Shown in pieces: positions 31,985 to 45,200 of a stretch of 64,000 nucleotides of DNA. The stretch is from Chrysopilus asiliformis (taxonomy: Eukaryota > Arthropoda > Insecta > Diptera > Rhagionidae), in contig OZ035963.1 of the NCBI GenBank assembly GCA_964034945.1, positions 48,944,032 through 49,008,031 of the forward strand, in the 5' to 3' direction. Under the pieces are notes generated by a model, which ran no database searches, had not been told where the DNA came from, and saw nothing but the letters and a program-made list of their open reading frames with translations. The position numbers were made by a program, and so were the translations under genes. Positions within the stretch are counted from its first letter, which is position 1. Every line of letters begins with the position of its first letter.

Positions 31985-34900
31985 TACTAAGAACAAACCT
32001 CTAAAAATTCGAGAAAAATATTTCCCGAGTGGAAAAGGTCTCGAAAATATTTTTGCTACCAAGAACAAGCCTCTAAAAATCCAAGAAAAATATTTCACGG
32101 ATGGAAAAGGTATCGAAAATATTTTTCCTACTAAGAAGAAACCTCTAAAAATTCGAGAAAAATATTTCCCGGGTGGAAAAGGTCTCGGAAATATTTTTCC
32201 TACTTAAAACCAGCCTCTAAAAATTCGAGAAAAATATTTCCCGGGTGGAAAGGTCTCGGAAATATTTTTCCTACTAAGAACAAGACTCAAAAAATTCGAG
32301 AAAAATATTTCCCGGGAGGAAAAGGTCTTGGACATATTTTTCTTATTTAGACCAAGCCTTTAAAAATTCGAGAAAAATATTTCCCGGGTGGAAAGGTTTC
32401 GGAAATATTTTTCCTACTCAGAACAAGCTTCTAAAAATTCGAGAAAAATATTTCCCGAGTGGAAAAGGTCTTGAAAATATTTTTTCTACTAAGAACAAGC
32501 CTCTCAAAATCCAAGAAAAATATTTCCCGAATGGGAATGGTCTCGGAAATATTTTTCCTACTAAGAACAAGCCTCTACAAATTCGAGAAAAATATTTCCC
32601 GAGTGGAAAAGGTCTTGGAAATATTTTTCCTATTAAGAACAAGCCTCTAAAAATTCGAGAAAAATATTTTCCGAGTGGAAAAGGTCTTGGAAATATTTTT
32701 CCTACTAAGAAAAAGCCTCTAAAAATTCGAGAAAAATATTTTCCGAGTGGAAAAGGCCTTGGAAATATTTTTCCTACTAAGAACAAGCCTCTAAAAACTC
32801 GAGAAAAATATTTCCCGTGTGGAAAAGGTCTTGGAAATATTTTTCCTGCTAAGAAAAAGCCTCTAAAAATTCGAGAAAAATATTTCACGGATGGAAAAGT
32901 CTGGAAAATATTTTTCCTACTAAGAACAAGCTTCTAAAAACTCGAGAAAAATATTTCCCGAATGGAAAAGGTCTTGGAAATATTTTTCCTACTAAGAACA
33001 AGCCTTTAAAAATTCGAGAAAAATATTTCCCGGGTGGATAAGGTCTCGGAAATATTTTTTCCACTAAGAACAAGCCTCCAAAAATTCGAGAAAAATATTT
33101 CCCAAATGGAAAAGATCTTGGAAATATTTTTTCTACTAAGAACAAGCCTCTAAAAATCCAAGAAAAATATTTCGCGGATGGAAAAGGTCTGGAAAAAATT
33201 TTTCCTACTAAGAAAAAGCCTCTAAAAATTCGAGAAAAATATTTCCCGAATAGAAAAGGTCTCGGAAATATTTTTCCTACTAAAAACAAGCCTTTAAAAA
33301 TTCGAGAAAAATATTTCCCGGGTGGAAAAAGTCTTGGAAATATTTTTCCTACTCAGAACAAGCCTCTAAAAATTCGAGAAAAATATTTCCCGAGTGGAAA
33401 AGGTCTTGGAAATATTTTTCTTATTTAGAACAAGCCTCTAAAAATTCGAGAAAAATATTTCCCGGGTGGAAAAGGTATTGGAAATATTTTTCCTACTCAG
33501 AACAAGCCTCTAAAAATTCGAGAAAAATATTTCCCGAGTGGAAAAGGTCTTGGAAATATTTTTCCTGCTAAGAAAAAGCCTCTCAAAATTCGAGAAAAAT
33601 ATTTCACGGATGGAAAAGTCTGGAAAATATTTTTCCTACTAAGAACAAGCCTCTAAAAACTCGAGAAAAATATTTCCCGAGTGGAAAAGGTCTTGGAAAT
33701 ATTTTTCCTACTAAGAACAAGCCTTTAAAAATTCGAGAAAATTATTTCCCGGGTGGATAAGGTCTCGGAAACATTTTTTCCACTAAGAACAAGCCTCTAA
33801 AAATTCGAGAAAAATATTTCCCGAATAGAAAAGGTCTCGGAAATATTTTTCCCACTAAGAACAAGCCTGTAAAAAGTCGAGAAAAATATTTCCCGGGTGG
33901 ATAAGGTCTCGGAAATATTTTTTCCACTAAGAACAAGCCTCTAAAAATTCGAGAAAAATATTTCCCGAATAGAAAAGCTCTCGAAAATATTTTTCCTACT
34001 AAGAAGAAGCCTCTAAAAATTCGAGAAAAATATTTCCCGGGGGGAAAAGGTCTTGAAATATTTTTCCTATTAAGAACAAGCCTCTAAAAATTCGAGAAAA
34101 ATATTTCATGGATGGATAAGGTATTGAAAACATTTTTCCTACTAAGAACAAGCCTCTAAAAATTCGAGAAAAATATTTCCCGAGTGGAAACGGTCTTGGA
34201 AATATTTTTCTTATTTAGAACAAGCCTCTAAAAATCCGAGCAAAATATTTCACGGATGGAAAAGGTCTCGAAAATATTTTTCCTACTAAGAAGAAGCCTC
34301 TAAAAATTCGAGAAAAATATTTCCCGGGTGGAAAGGTCTCGGAAATATTTTTCCTACTAAGAACAAGCCTCTAAAAATTCGAGAAAAATATTTCCCGAGT
34401 TGAAAAGGTCTTGGAAATATTTTTCCTACTCAGAGGAAGCCTCTAAAAATTCGAGAAAAATATTTCCCGTGTGGAAAAGGTCTTGGAAATATTTTTCCTG
34501 CTAAGAAAAAGCCTCTAAAAATTCGAGAAAAATATTTCACGGATGGAAAAGTCTGGAAAATATTTTTCCTACTAAGAACAAGCTTCTAAAAACTCGAGAA
34601 AAATATTTCCCGAATGGAAAAGGTCTTGGAAATATTTTTCCTACTAAGAACAAGCATTTAAAAATTCGAGAAAAATATTTCCCGGGTGGATAAGGTCTCG
34701 GAAATATTTTTTCCACTAAGAACAAGCCTCCAAAAATTCGAGAAAAATATTTCCCGAATGGAAAAGGTCTCAGAAATATTTTTCCCAGTAAGAACAAGCC
34801 TGTAAAAATTCGAGAAAAATATTTCCCGGGTCGAAAAGGTTTCGGAAATATTTTTGCTACTCAGAACAAGCCTCTAAAAATTCGAAAAAAATATTTCAGG

Positions 34901-37900
34901 GGTAGAAAAGGTCTCGGAAATATTTTTCCTACTAAAAACAAGCCTCTAAAAATTCGAGAAAAATATTTCCCGAATAGAAAAGGTCTCGGAAATATTTTTT
35001 CCACTAAGAACAAGCCTCTAAAAACTCGAGAAAAATATTTCCCGTGTGGAACAGTTCTTGGAAATATTTTTCCTACTAAGAACAGGCCTCTAAAAATTCG
35101 AGAAAAATATTTCCCGAGTGGAAAAGGTCTCGGAAAATTTTTTTTAACTAAGAACAAGCCTCTAAAAATTCGAGAAAAATATTTCGCTGGTGGAAAAGGT
35201 CTTGGAAATATTTTTCCTACTAAGAAAAAGCCTCTAAAAATTCGAGAAAAATATTTTCCGGATGGAAAAGGTCTCGGAAATATTTTTCCTACTCAGAACC
35301 AGCCTCTAAAAATTCGAGAAAAATATTTCCCGGGTGGAAAAGTTCTCGGAAATATTTTTTCCACTAAGAACAAGGCTCTAAAAATTCGAGAAAAATATTT
35401 CCCGAATAGAAAAGGTTTCGGAAATATTTTTTCCACTAAGAAAAAGCCTCTAAAAATTCGAGAAAAATATTTCCCGGGTGGAAAAGGTATTGAAAATATT
35501 TTTCTTATTAAGAACAAGCCTCTAAAAATTCGAGAAAAATATTTCGCGGGTGGAAAAGGTCTCGGAAATATTTTTCCTACTAAGAAGAAGCCTCCAAAAA
35601 TTCGAGAAAAATATTTCCCGGATAAAAAAGGTCTCAGAAATATTTTTCCTACTAAGAACAAGCATCTAAAAATTCGAGAAAAATATTTCCGGGGTGGAAA
35701 AGGTCTCGGAAATATTTTTCCTACTAAGAGCAAGCTTCTAAAAACTCGAGAAAAATATTTCCCGAATGGAAAAGGTCTTGGAAATATTTTTCCTACTAAG
35801 AACAAGCCTTTAAAAATTCGAGAAAAATATTTCCCGGGTGGATAAGGTCTCGGAAATATTTTTTCCACTAAGAACAAGCCTCCAAAAATTCGAGAAAAAT
35901 ATTTCCCGAATGGAAAAGGTCTCAGAAATATTTTTCCCAGTAAGAACAAGCCTGTAAAAATTCGAGAAAAATATTTCCCGAATAGAAAAGGTCTCGGAAA
36001 TATTTTTTCCACTAAGAACAAGCCTTTAAAAATTCGAGAAAAATATTTCCCGGATAGAAAAGGTCTCAGAAATATTTTTTTAACTAAGAACAAGCCTCTA
36101 AAAATTCGAGAAAAATATTTCCCGGGTGGAAAAGGTCTCGGAAAAATTTTTCCTACTAAGAAAAAGCCTCTAAAAAGTCGAGAAAAATATTTCACGAATG
36201 GAAAAGTCTGGAAAATATTTTTCCTACTAAGAACAAGCCTCTAAAAATTCGAGAAAAATATTTCCCGAGTTGAAAAGGTCTTGGAAATATTTTTCCCACT
36301 AAGAAAAAGCCTCTAAAAATTCGAGACAAATATTTCACGGATGGAAAAGTCTGGAAAATATTTTTCCTACTAAGAACAAGCCTCTAAAAATTCGAGAAAA
36401 ATTTTTCCCGAGTGGAAAAGGTATTGGAAATATTTTTCTTACTTAGAACAAACCTCTAAAAATTCGAGAAAAATATTTCCCGAGTGGAAAAGGTCTTGGT
36501 AATATTTTTCCTACTCAGAACAAGCCTTTAAAAATTCGAGAAAATTATTTCCCGAGTGGATAAGGTCTCGGAAATATTTTTCCTACTAAGAACAAGCCTC
36601 TAAAAATCCGAGAAAAATATTTCCCGGGTGGAAAAGGTCTTGGAAATATTTTTCCTACTCAGAACAAGCCTCTAAAAATTCGAGAAAAATATTTCGCTGG
36701 TGGAAAAGGTCTTGGAAATATTTTTCCTACTAAGAAAAAGCCTCTAAAAATTCGAGAAAAATATTTTCCGGATGGAAAAGGTCTCGGAAATATTTTTCCT
36801 ACTCAGAACCAGCCTCTAAAAATTCGAGAAAAATATTTCCCGGGTGGAAAAGTTCTCGGAAATATTTTTTCCACTAAGAACAAGGCTCTAAAAATTCGAG
36901 AAAAATATTTCCCGAATAGAAAAGGTCTCGGAAATATTTTTTCCACTAAGAAAAAGCCTCTAAAAATTCGAGAAAAATATTTCCCGGGTGGAAAAGGTAT
37001 TGAAAATATTTTTCTTATTAAGAACAAGCCTCTAAAAATTCGAGAAAAATATTTCGCGGGTGGAAAAGGTCTCGGAAATATTTTTCCTACTAAGAAGAAG
37101 CCTCTAAAAATTCGAGAAAAATATTTCCCGGATAAAAAAGGTCTCAGAAATATTTTTCCTACTAAGAACAAGCATCTAAAAATTCGAGAAAAATATTTCC
37201 GGGGTGGAAAAGGTCTCGGAAATATTTTTCCTACTAAGAGCAAGCTTCTAAAAATTCAAGAAAAATATTTCCCGAGTGGAAAAGGTCTTGGAAATATTTT
37301 TCCTACTAAGAACAAGCCTCTAAAAATTCGAGAAAAATATTTCCCGAGTGGAAAAGGTCTCGAAAATATTTTTGCTACCAAGAACAAGCCTCTAAAAATT
37401 CGAGAAAAATATTTCCCGAGTCGAAAAGGTTTCAGAAATATTTTTCCTACTCAGAACAAGCCTCTAAAAATTCAAAAAAAATATCTCTCGGGTAGAAAAG
37501 ATCTCGAAAATATTTTTGCTACCAAGAACAAGCCTCTAAAAATCCAAGAAAAATATTTCACGGCTGGAAAAGGTATCGAAAATATTTTTCCTACTAAGAA
37601 CAAACCTCTAAAAATTCGAGAAAAATATTTCCCGAGTGGAAAAGGTCTCGAAAATATTTTTGCTACCAAGAACAAGCCTCTAAAAATCCAAGAAAAATAT
37701 TTCACGGATGGAAAAGGTATCGAAAATATTTTTCCTACTTAAAACCAGCCTCTAAAAATTCGAGAAAAATATTTCCCGGGTGGAAAGGTCTCGGAAATAT
37801 TTTTCCTACTAAGAACAAGACTCAAAAAATTCGAGAAAAATATTTCCCGGGAGGAAAAGGTCTTGGACATATTTTTCTTATTTAGACCAAGCCTTTAAAA

Positions 37901-38162
37901 ATTCGAGAAAAATATTTCCCGGGTGGAAAGGTTTCGGAAATATTTTTCCTACTCAGAACAAGCTTCTAAAAATTCGAGAAAAATATTTCCCGAGTGGAAA
38001 AGGTCTTGAAAATATTTTTTCTACTAAGAACAAGCCTCTCAAAATCCAAGAAAAATATTTCCCGAATGGGAATGGTCTCGGAAATATTTTTCCTACTAAG
38101 AACAAGCCTCTACAAATTCGAGAAAAATAATTCCCGAGTGGAAAAGGTCTTGGAAATATTTT
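31865..38162. repeat. Satellite block with 5.5-6.9-kb scale duplications
   Basis: Segment 31,985-32,630 recurs at 37,590-38,160 (shift 5,607, dropping to 5,535 after one monomer is lost). Segment 32,630-33,300 recurs at 39,285-39,943 (shift 6,654). Segment 34,537-35,160 recurs at about 41,477-42,100 (shift 6,940). Together these show large block copies spanning the island. Confidence 0.75.
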
Positions 38163-39276
38163 GACGTGGATACGTCTTGGATTTTGGTAATGGGGGTACA
38201 AATTAGAAAATCGGCTTGCTGCCATGATAACAAATTTGCAATCGATGAAACTCGATAGTTTGTGGTGATATCTGAACAAAACCTGTGTTATAAGATGAGG
38301 GCTACATTAAAGCATTGTATAGGGTATTTTGTTATGTTAAACTATGTGCAATTATGTTTTTAAAAAGCAAAATCAAAATTTTTACTGCCGCTGTTATGCT
38401 GTGTTTGCTGCTTGCAGTACAGATTTTACATTTATACTCTTTTTATGCTTCTCCTTTGTGTGTATTGATTGAATCTGATGTATTGAATGTCATGTTATTT
38501 CGTTCTTTTCGCTCTTAACGGCAAAAGCGTTTGCTGTGGTTTCCGACTCTCATTCTTGGGAACGAAAATGATTTCTATTTAAGTTTTCGCTTCTTGTTCA
38601 AAGCGGTTTGTGAGCCTCGCATAAAAATGAATGAAAGCCTCGAGCGATGGCTGTTGGGTATGATGCACACACACCTATAAGTATGGATTTTACTACTGAG
38701 AGAACGATATTTCGCTCCCAGCATTAAAGTTCTGTTCAGGGTTGTGACTTTTGATTTTCGAAATCGTAGTAAATCGGGCGAAAAATAGTAGTAGAATCGA
38801 TGAAATAGTAATAAAATGTAAAACCTTCGTCATTATATATATAACTAACTTGATCGAAAGAATGGGAGCGTTTGAACACTGTATGTATATTTATTTCATA
38901 CTTCTCTTATCATAAACCAATTATAAATAAAAATATTATACCCGTATGGTGAAACCGAATATCTCAAAAACAGTGCATCTAATCAAAAAAGTGCAAGAAC
39001 AAAAGTTATTTAGGATATGATTCTACATAAAACTCCCATACATCCAACTCCGATTGGAATAAATTTAAAAAAAATCTGATTAGAAAGTTTGACTTCAAAC
39101 TGGAATTTTGATACAACTGTTCGCCGTTCACTTAAATCACCATACGGATTTTCAATAATTGCCAGATTGGTTTCCTTAATTTCCTTTTCACTAAAATTTT
39201 TTACTTAAATATCTATTGGCGATCGTTGTAGGCGGATCCACGTCTTCTGGCCGTCTCTACGAGACAGACACCTTGC
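38163..39276. mobile_element. Non-satellite insertion (~1.1 kb) in the satellite array
   Basis: Unique sequence inserted in the T-run of one monomer: the left flank is GGAAATATTTT and the right flank is TTTTTTCCTATTAAGAAC. The same monomer is uninterrupted at 32,615-32,640. The shift between the two block copies rises from 5,535 to 6,654, so 1,119 bp were added. The insert carries a partial ACCCGTATGGTGA-family copy. GACGTGGAT words occur near both ends in opposite orientation, but no proper terminal repeats were seen. No recognisable protein is encoded, and no TM5-TM7 exon is present. It could be a 5'-truncated or composite element. Confidence 0.75.
38937..39172 (-). repeat. ACCCGTATGGTGA-family fragment inside the satellite island
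   Basis: It starts TTATACCCGTATGGTGAAAC and immediately jumps to GAATATCTCAAAAACAGTGC. The whole outer half with the GTCY tract is deleted. It continues to ATAATTGCCAGATTGG. Confidence 0.75.
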
Positions 39277-42200
39277 TTTTTTCCTATTAAGAACAAGCCT
39301 CTAAAAATTCGAGAAAAATATTTTCCGAGTGGAAAAGGTCTTGGAAATATTTTTCCTACTAAGAAAAAGCCTCTAAAAATTCGAGAAAAATATTTTCCGA
39401 GTGGAAAAGGTCTTGGAAATATTTTTCCTACTAAGAACAAGCCTCTAAAAACTCGAGAAAAATATTTCCCGTGTGGAAAAGGTCTTGGAAATATTTTTCC
39501 TGCTAAGAAAAAGCCTCTAAAAATTCGAGAAAAATATTTCACGGATGGAAAAGTCTGGAAAATATTTTTCCTACTAAGAACAAGCTTCTAAAAACTCGAG
39601 AAAAATATTTCCCGAATGGAAAAGGTCTTGGAAATATTTTTCCTACTAAGAACAAGCCTTTAAAAATTCGAGAAAAATATTTCCCGGGTGGATAAGGTCT
39701 CGGAAATATTTTTTCCACTAAGAAAAAGCCTCCAAAAATTCGAGAAAAATATTTTCCAAATGGAAAAGATCTTGGAAATATTTTTTCTACTAAGAACAAG
39801 CCTCTAAAAATCCAAGAAAAATATTTCGCGGATGGAAAAGGTCTGGAAAAAATTTTTCCTACTAAGAAAAAGCCTCTAAAAATTCGAGAAAAATATTTCC
39901 CGAATAGAAAAGGTCTCGGAAATATTTTTCCTACTAAAAACAAGCCTTTAAAAATTCGAGAAAAATATTTCCCGGGTGGAAAAAGTCTTGGAAATATTTT
40001 TCCTACTCAGAACAAGCCTCTAAAAATTCGAGAAAAATATTTCCCGAGTGGAAAAGGTCTTGGAAATATTTTTCTTATTTAGAACAAGCCTCTAAAAATT
40101 CGAGAAAAATATTTCCCGGGGGGAAAAGGTCTTGAAATATTTTTCCTATTAAGAACAAGCCTCTAAAAATTCGAGAAAAATATTTCCCGAGTGGAAACGG
40201 TCTTGGAAATATTTTTCTTATTTAGAACAAGCCTCTAAAAATCCGAGCAAAATATTTCACGGATGGAAAAGGTCTCGAAAATATTTTTCCTACTAAGAAG
40301 AAGCCTCTAAAAATTCGAGAAAAATATTTCCCGGGTGGAAAGGTCTCGGAAATATTTTTCCTACTAAGAACAAGCCTCTAAAAATTCGAGAAAAATATTT
40401 CCCGAGTTGAAAAGGTCTTGGAAATATTTTTCCTACTCAGAGGAAGCCTCTAAAAATTCGAGCAAAATATTTCCCGAGTGGAAAAGGTCTCGGAAATATT
40501 TTTCCTACAAAGAAAAAGCCTCTAAAAATCCAAGAAAAATATTTCACGAATGGAAAAGTCTGGAAAATATTTTTCCTACTAAGAACAAGCCTCTAAAAAT
40601 TCGAGAAAAATATTTCCCGTGTGGAAAAGGTCTTGGAAATATTTTTCCTGCTAAGAAAAAGCCTCTAAAAATTCGAGAAAAATATTTCACGGATGGAAAA
40701 GTCTGGAAAATATTTTTCCTACTAAGAACAAGTTTCTAAAAACTCGAGAAAAATATTTCCCGAATGGAAAAGATCTTGGAAATATTTTTTCTACTAAGAA
40801 CAAGCCTCTAAAAATCCAAGAAAAATATTTCGCGGATGGAAAAGGTCTGGAAAAAATTTTTCCTACTAAGAAAAAGCCTCTAAAAATTCGAGAAAAATAT
40901 TTCCCGAATAGAAAAGGTCTCGGAAATATTTTTCCTACTAAAAACAAGCCTTTAAAAATTCGAGAAAAATATTTCCCGGGTGGAAAAAGTCTTGGAAATA
41001 TTTTTCCTACTCAGAACAAGCCTCTAAAAATTCGAGAAAAATATTTCCCGAGTGGAAAAGGTCTTGGAAATATTTTTCTTATTTAGAACAAGCCTCTAAA
41101 AATTCGAGAAAAATATTTCCCGGGTGGAAAAGGTATTGGAAATATTTTTCCTACTCAGAACAAGCCTCTAAAAATTCGAGAAAAATATTTCCCGAGTGGA
41201 AAAGGTCTTGGAAATATTTTTCCTGCTAAGAAAAAGCCTCTCAAAATTCGAGAAAAATATTTCCCGGGGGGAAAAGGTCTTGAAATATTTTTCCTATTAA
41301 GAAAAAGCCTCTAAAAATCCAAGAAAAATATTTCACGAATGGAAAAGGTCTGGAAAATATTTTTCCTACTAAGAACAAGCCTCTAAAAATTCGAGAAAAA
41401 TATTTCCCGTGTGGAAAAGGTCTTGGAAATATTTTTCCTGCTAAGAAAAAGCCTCTAAAAATTCGAGAAAAATATTTCACGGATGGAAAAGTCTGGAAAA
41501 TATTTTTCCTACTAAGAACAAGCTTCTAAAAACTCGAGAAAAATATTTCCCGAATGGAAAAGGTCTTGGAAATATTTTTCCTACTAAGAACAAGCCTTTA
41601 AAAATTCGAGAAAAATATTTCCCGGGTGGATAAGGTCTCGGAAATATTTTTTCCACTAAGAACAAGCCTCCAAAAATTCGAGAAAAATATTTCCCGAATG
41701 GAAAAGGTCTCAGAAATATTTTTCCCAGTAAGAACAAGCCTGTAAAAATTCGAGAAAAATATTTCCCGGGTCGAAAAGGTTTCGGAAATATTTTTGCTAC
41801 TCAGAACAATCCTCTAAAAATTCGAAAAAAATATTTCAGGGGTAGAAAAGGTCTCGGAAATATTTTTCCTACTAAAAACAAGCCTCTAAAAATTCGAGAA
41901 AAATATTTCCCGAATAGAAAAGGTCTCGGAAATATTTTTTCCACTAAGAACAAGCCTCTAAAAACTCGAGAAAAATATTTCCCGTGTGGAACAGTTCTTG
42001 GAAATATTTTTCCTACTAAGAACAGGCCTCTAAAAATTCGAGAAAAATATTTCCCGAGTGGAAAAGGTCTTGGAAAATTTTTTTTAACTAAGAACAAGCC
42101 TCTAAAAATTCGAGAAAAATATTTCGCTGGTGGAAAAGGTCTTGGAAATATTTTTCCTACTAAGAACAAGGCTCTAAAAATTCGAGAAAAATATTTCCCG

Positions 42201-45200
42201 GATGGAAAAGGTCTCGGAAATATTTTTCCTACTCAGAACCAGCCTCTAAAAATTCGAGAAAAATATTTCCCGGGTGGAAAAGTTCTCGGAAATATTTTTT
42301 CCACTAAGAACAAGGCTCTAAAAATTCGAGAAAAATATTTCCCGAATAGAAAAGGTCTCGGAAATATTTTTTCCACTAAGAAAAAGCCTCTAAAAATTCG
42401 AGAAAAATATTTCGCGGGTGGAAAAGGTCTCGGAAATATTTTTCCTACTAAGAAGAAGCCTCTAAAAATTCGAGAAAAATATTTCCCGGATAAAAAAGGT
42501 CTCAGAAATATTTTTCCTACTAAGAACAAGCATCTAAAAATTCGAGAAAAATATTTCCCGCTTAAACAAGGTCTCAGAAATATTTTTCCTGCTAAGAACA
42601 AGCCTCTAAAAATTCGAGAAAAATATTTCCCGGGTGGAAAAGGTCTCGGAAATATTTTTTCCACTAAGAACAAGCCTCCAAAAATTCGAGAAAAATATTT
42701 CCCGAATGGAAAAGGTCTCAGAAATATTTTCCCAGTAAGAACAAGCCTGTAAAAATTCGAGAAAAATATTTCCCGAATAGAAAAGGTCTCGGAAATATTT
42801 TTTCCACTAAGAACAAGCCTTTAAAAATTCGAGAAAAATATTTCCCGGATAGAAAAGGTCTCAGAAATATTTTTTTAACTAAGAACAAGCCTCTAAAAAT
42901 TCGAGAAAAATATTTCCCGGGTGGAAAAGGTCTCGGAAAAATTTTTCCTACTAAGAAAAAGCCTCTAAAAAGTCGAGAAAAATATTTCACGAATGGAAAA
43001 GTCTGGAAAATATTTTTCCTACTAAGAACAAGCCTCTAAAAATTCGAGAAAAATATTTCCCGAGTTGAAAAGGTCTTGGAAATATTTTTCCCACTAAGAA
43101 AAAGCCTCTAAAAATTCGAGACAAATATTTCACGGATGGAAAAGTCTGGAAAATATTTTTCCTACTAAGAACAAGCCTCTAAAAATTCGAGAAAAATTTT
43201 TCCCGAGTGGAAAAGGTATTGGAAATATTTTTCTTACTTAGAACAAACCTCTAAAAATTCGAGAAAAATATTTCCCGAGTGGAAAAGGTCTTGGTAATAT
43301 TTTTCCTACTCAGAACAAGCCTTTAAAAATTCGAGAAAATTATTTCCCGAGTGGATAAGGTCTCGGAAATATTTTTCCTACTAAGAACAAGCCTCTAAAA
43401 ATTCGAGAAAAATATTTCCCGGGTGGAAAAGGTCTTGGAAATATTTTTCCTACTCAGAACAAGCCTCTAAAAATTCGAGAAAAATATTTCGCTGGTGGAA
43501 AAGGTCTTGGAAATATTTTTCCTACTAAGAAAAAGCCTCTAAAAATTCGAGAAAAATATTTTCCGGATGGAAAAGGTCTCGGAAATATTTTTCCTACTCA
43601 GAACCAGCCTCTAAAAATTCGAGAAAAATATTTCCCGGGTGGAAAAGTTCTCGGAAATATTTTTTCCACTAAGAACAAGGCTCTAAAAATTCGAGAAAAA
43701 TATTTCCCGAATAGAAAAGGTCTCGGAAATATTTTTTCCACTAAGAAAAAGCCTCTAAAATTTGAGAAAAATATTTCCCGGGTGGAAAAGGTATTGAAAA
43801 TATTTTTCTTATTAAGAACAAGCCTCTAAAAATTCGAGAAAAATATTTAGCGGGTGGAAAAGGTCTCGGAAATATTTTTCCTACTAAGAAGAAGCCTCTA
43901 AAAATTCGAGAAAAATATTTCCCGGATAAAAAAGGTCTCAGAAATATTTTTCCTACTAAGAACAAGCCTCTAAAAATTCGAGAAAAATATTTCCCGGATA
44001 AAAAAGGTCTCAGAAATATTTTTCCTACTAAGAACAAGCATCTAAAAATTCGAGAAAAATATTTCCGGGGTGGAAAAGGTCTCGGAAATATTTTTCCTAC
44101 TAAGAGCAAGCTTCTAAAAACTCGAGAAAAATATTTCCCGAATGGAAAAGGTCTTGGAAATATTTTTCCTACTAAGAACAAGCCTTTAAAAATTCGAGAA
44201 AAATATTTCCCGGGTGGATAAGGTCTCGGAAATATTTTTTCCACTAAGAACAAGCCTCCAAAAATTCGAGAAAAATATTTCCCGAATGGAAAAGGTTTTA
44301 GAAATATTTTTCCCAGTAAGAACAAGCCTGTAAAAATTCGAGAAAAATATTTCCCGAATAGAAAAGGTCTCGGAAATATTTTTTCCACTAAGAACAAGCC
44401 TTTAAAAATTCGAGAAAAATATTTCCCGGATAGAAAAGGTCTCAGAAATATATTTTTAACTAAGAACAAGCCTCTAAAAATTCGAGAAAAATATTTCCCG
44501 GGTGGAAAAGGTCTCGGAAAAATTTTTCCTACTAAGAAAAAGCCTCTAAAAAGTCGAGAAAAATATTTCACGAATGGAAAAGTCTGGAAAATATTTTTCC
44601 TACTAAGAACAAGCCTCTAAAAATTCGAGAAAAATATTTCCCGAGTTGAAAAGGTCTTGGAAATATTTTTCCCACTAAGAAAAAGCCTCTAAAAATTCGA
44701 GACAAATATTTCACGGATGGAAAAGTCTGGAAAATATTTTTCCTACTAAGAACAAGCCTCTAAAAATTCGAGAAAAATTTTTCCCGAGTGGAAAAGGTAT
44801 TGGAAATATTTTTCTTACTTAGAACAAACCTCTAAAAATTCGAGAAAAATATTTCCCGAGTGGAAAAGGTCTTGGTAATATTTTTCCTACTCAGAACAAG
44901 CCTTTAAAAATTCGAGAAAATTATTTCCCGAGTGGATAAGGTCTCGGAAATATTTTTCCTACTAAGAACAAGCCTCTAAAAATTCGAGAAAATTATTTTC
45001 CGAGTGGAAAAGGTCTTGGAAATATTTTTCCTATTAACAACAAGCCTCTAAAAATTCGAGGAAAATATTTCCCGAGTGGAACAGTTCTTGGAAATATTTT
45101 TCCTACTAAGAACAGGCCTCTAAAAATTCGAGAAAAATATTTCCCGAGTGGAAAAGGTCTCGGAAAATTTTTTTAACTAAGAACAAGCCTCTAAAAATTC

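Larger units (their letters stand above)
25431..38162. repeat. 72-bp satellite array, left segment
   Basis: Head-to-tail monomers of 72 bp, always in the same orientation. The consensus in pieces is AAGCCTCTAAAAATTCGAGA, AAAATATTTCCCGAGTGGAA, AAGGTCTCGGAAATATTTTT, CCTACTAAGAAC. The first monomers at the edge are irregular, for example a shortened CTAAGAATCCTCTAAAA near 25,605. Monomers differ mainly by substitutions (CGAGTGG/CGGGTGG/CGAATAG, TACTCAG/TACTAAG/TTATTTAG). Frames that stay open here reflect 72 being a multiple of three. Confidence 0.98.

Noticed and set aside
38163..39260. Terminal inverted repeats of the island (GACGTGGAT at both ends)
   Set aside because: The match is only about 9-12 bp, and the right copy lies about 20-30 bp inside the border, so it is not convincing as a transposon end.
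38163..39276. Possible receptor exon (TM5-TM7) in the satellite island
   Set aside because: The hydrophobic 67-codon frame at 38,315 lacks the family motifs expected for TM5-TM7 and starts without a phase-0 acceptor. The block comparison shows the island is an insertion.
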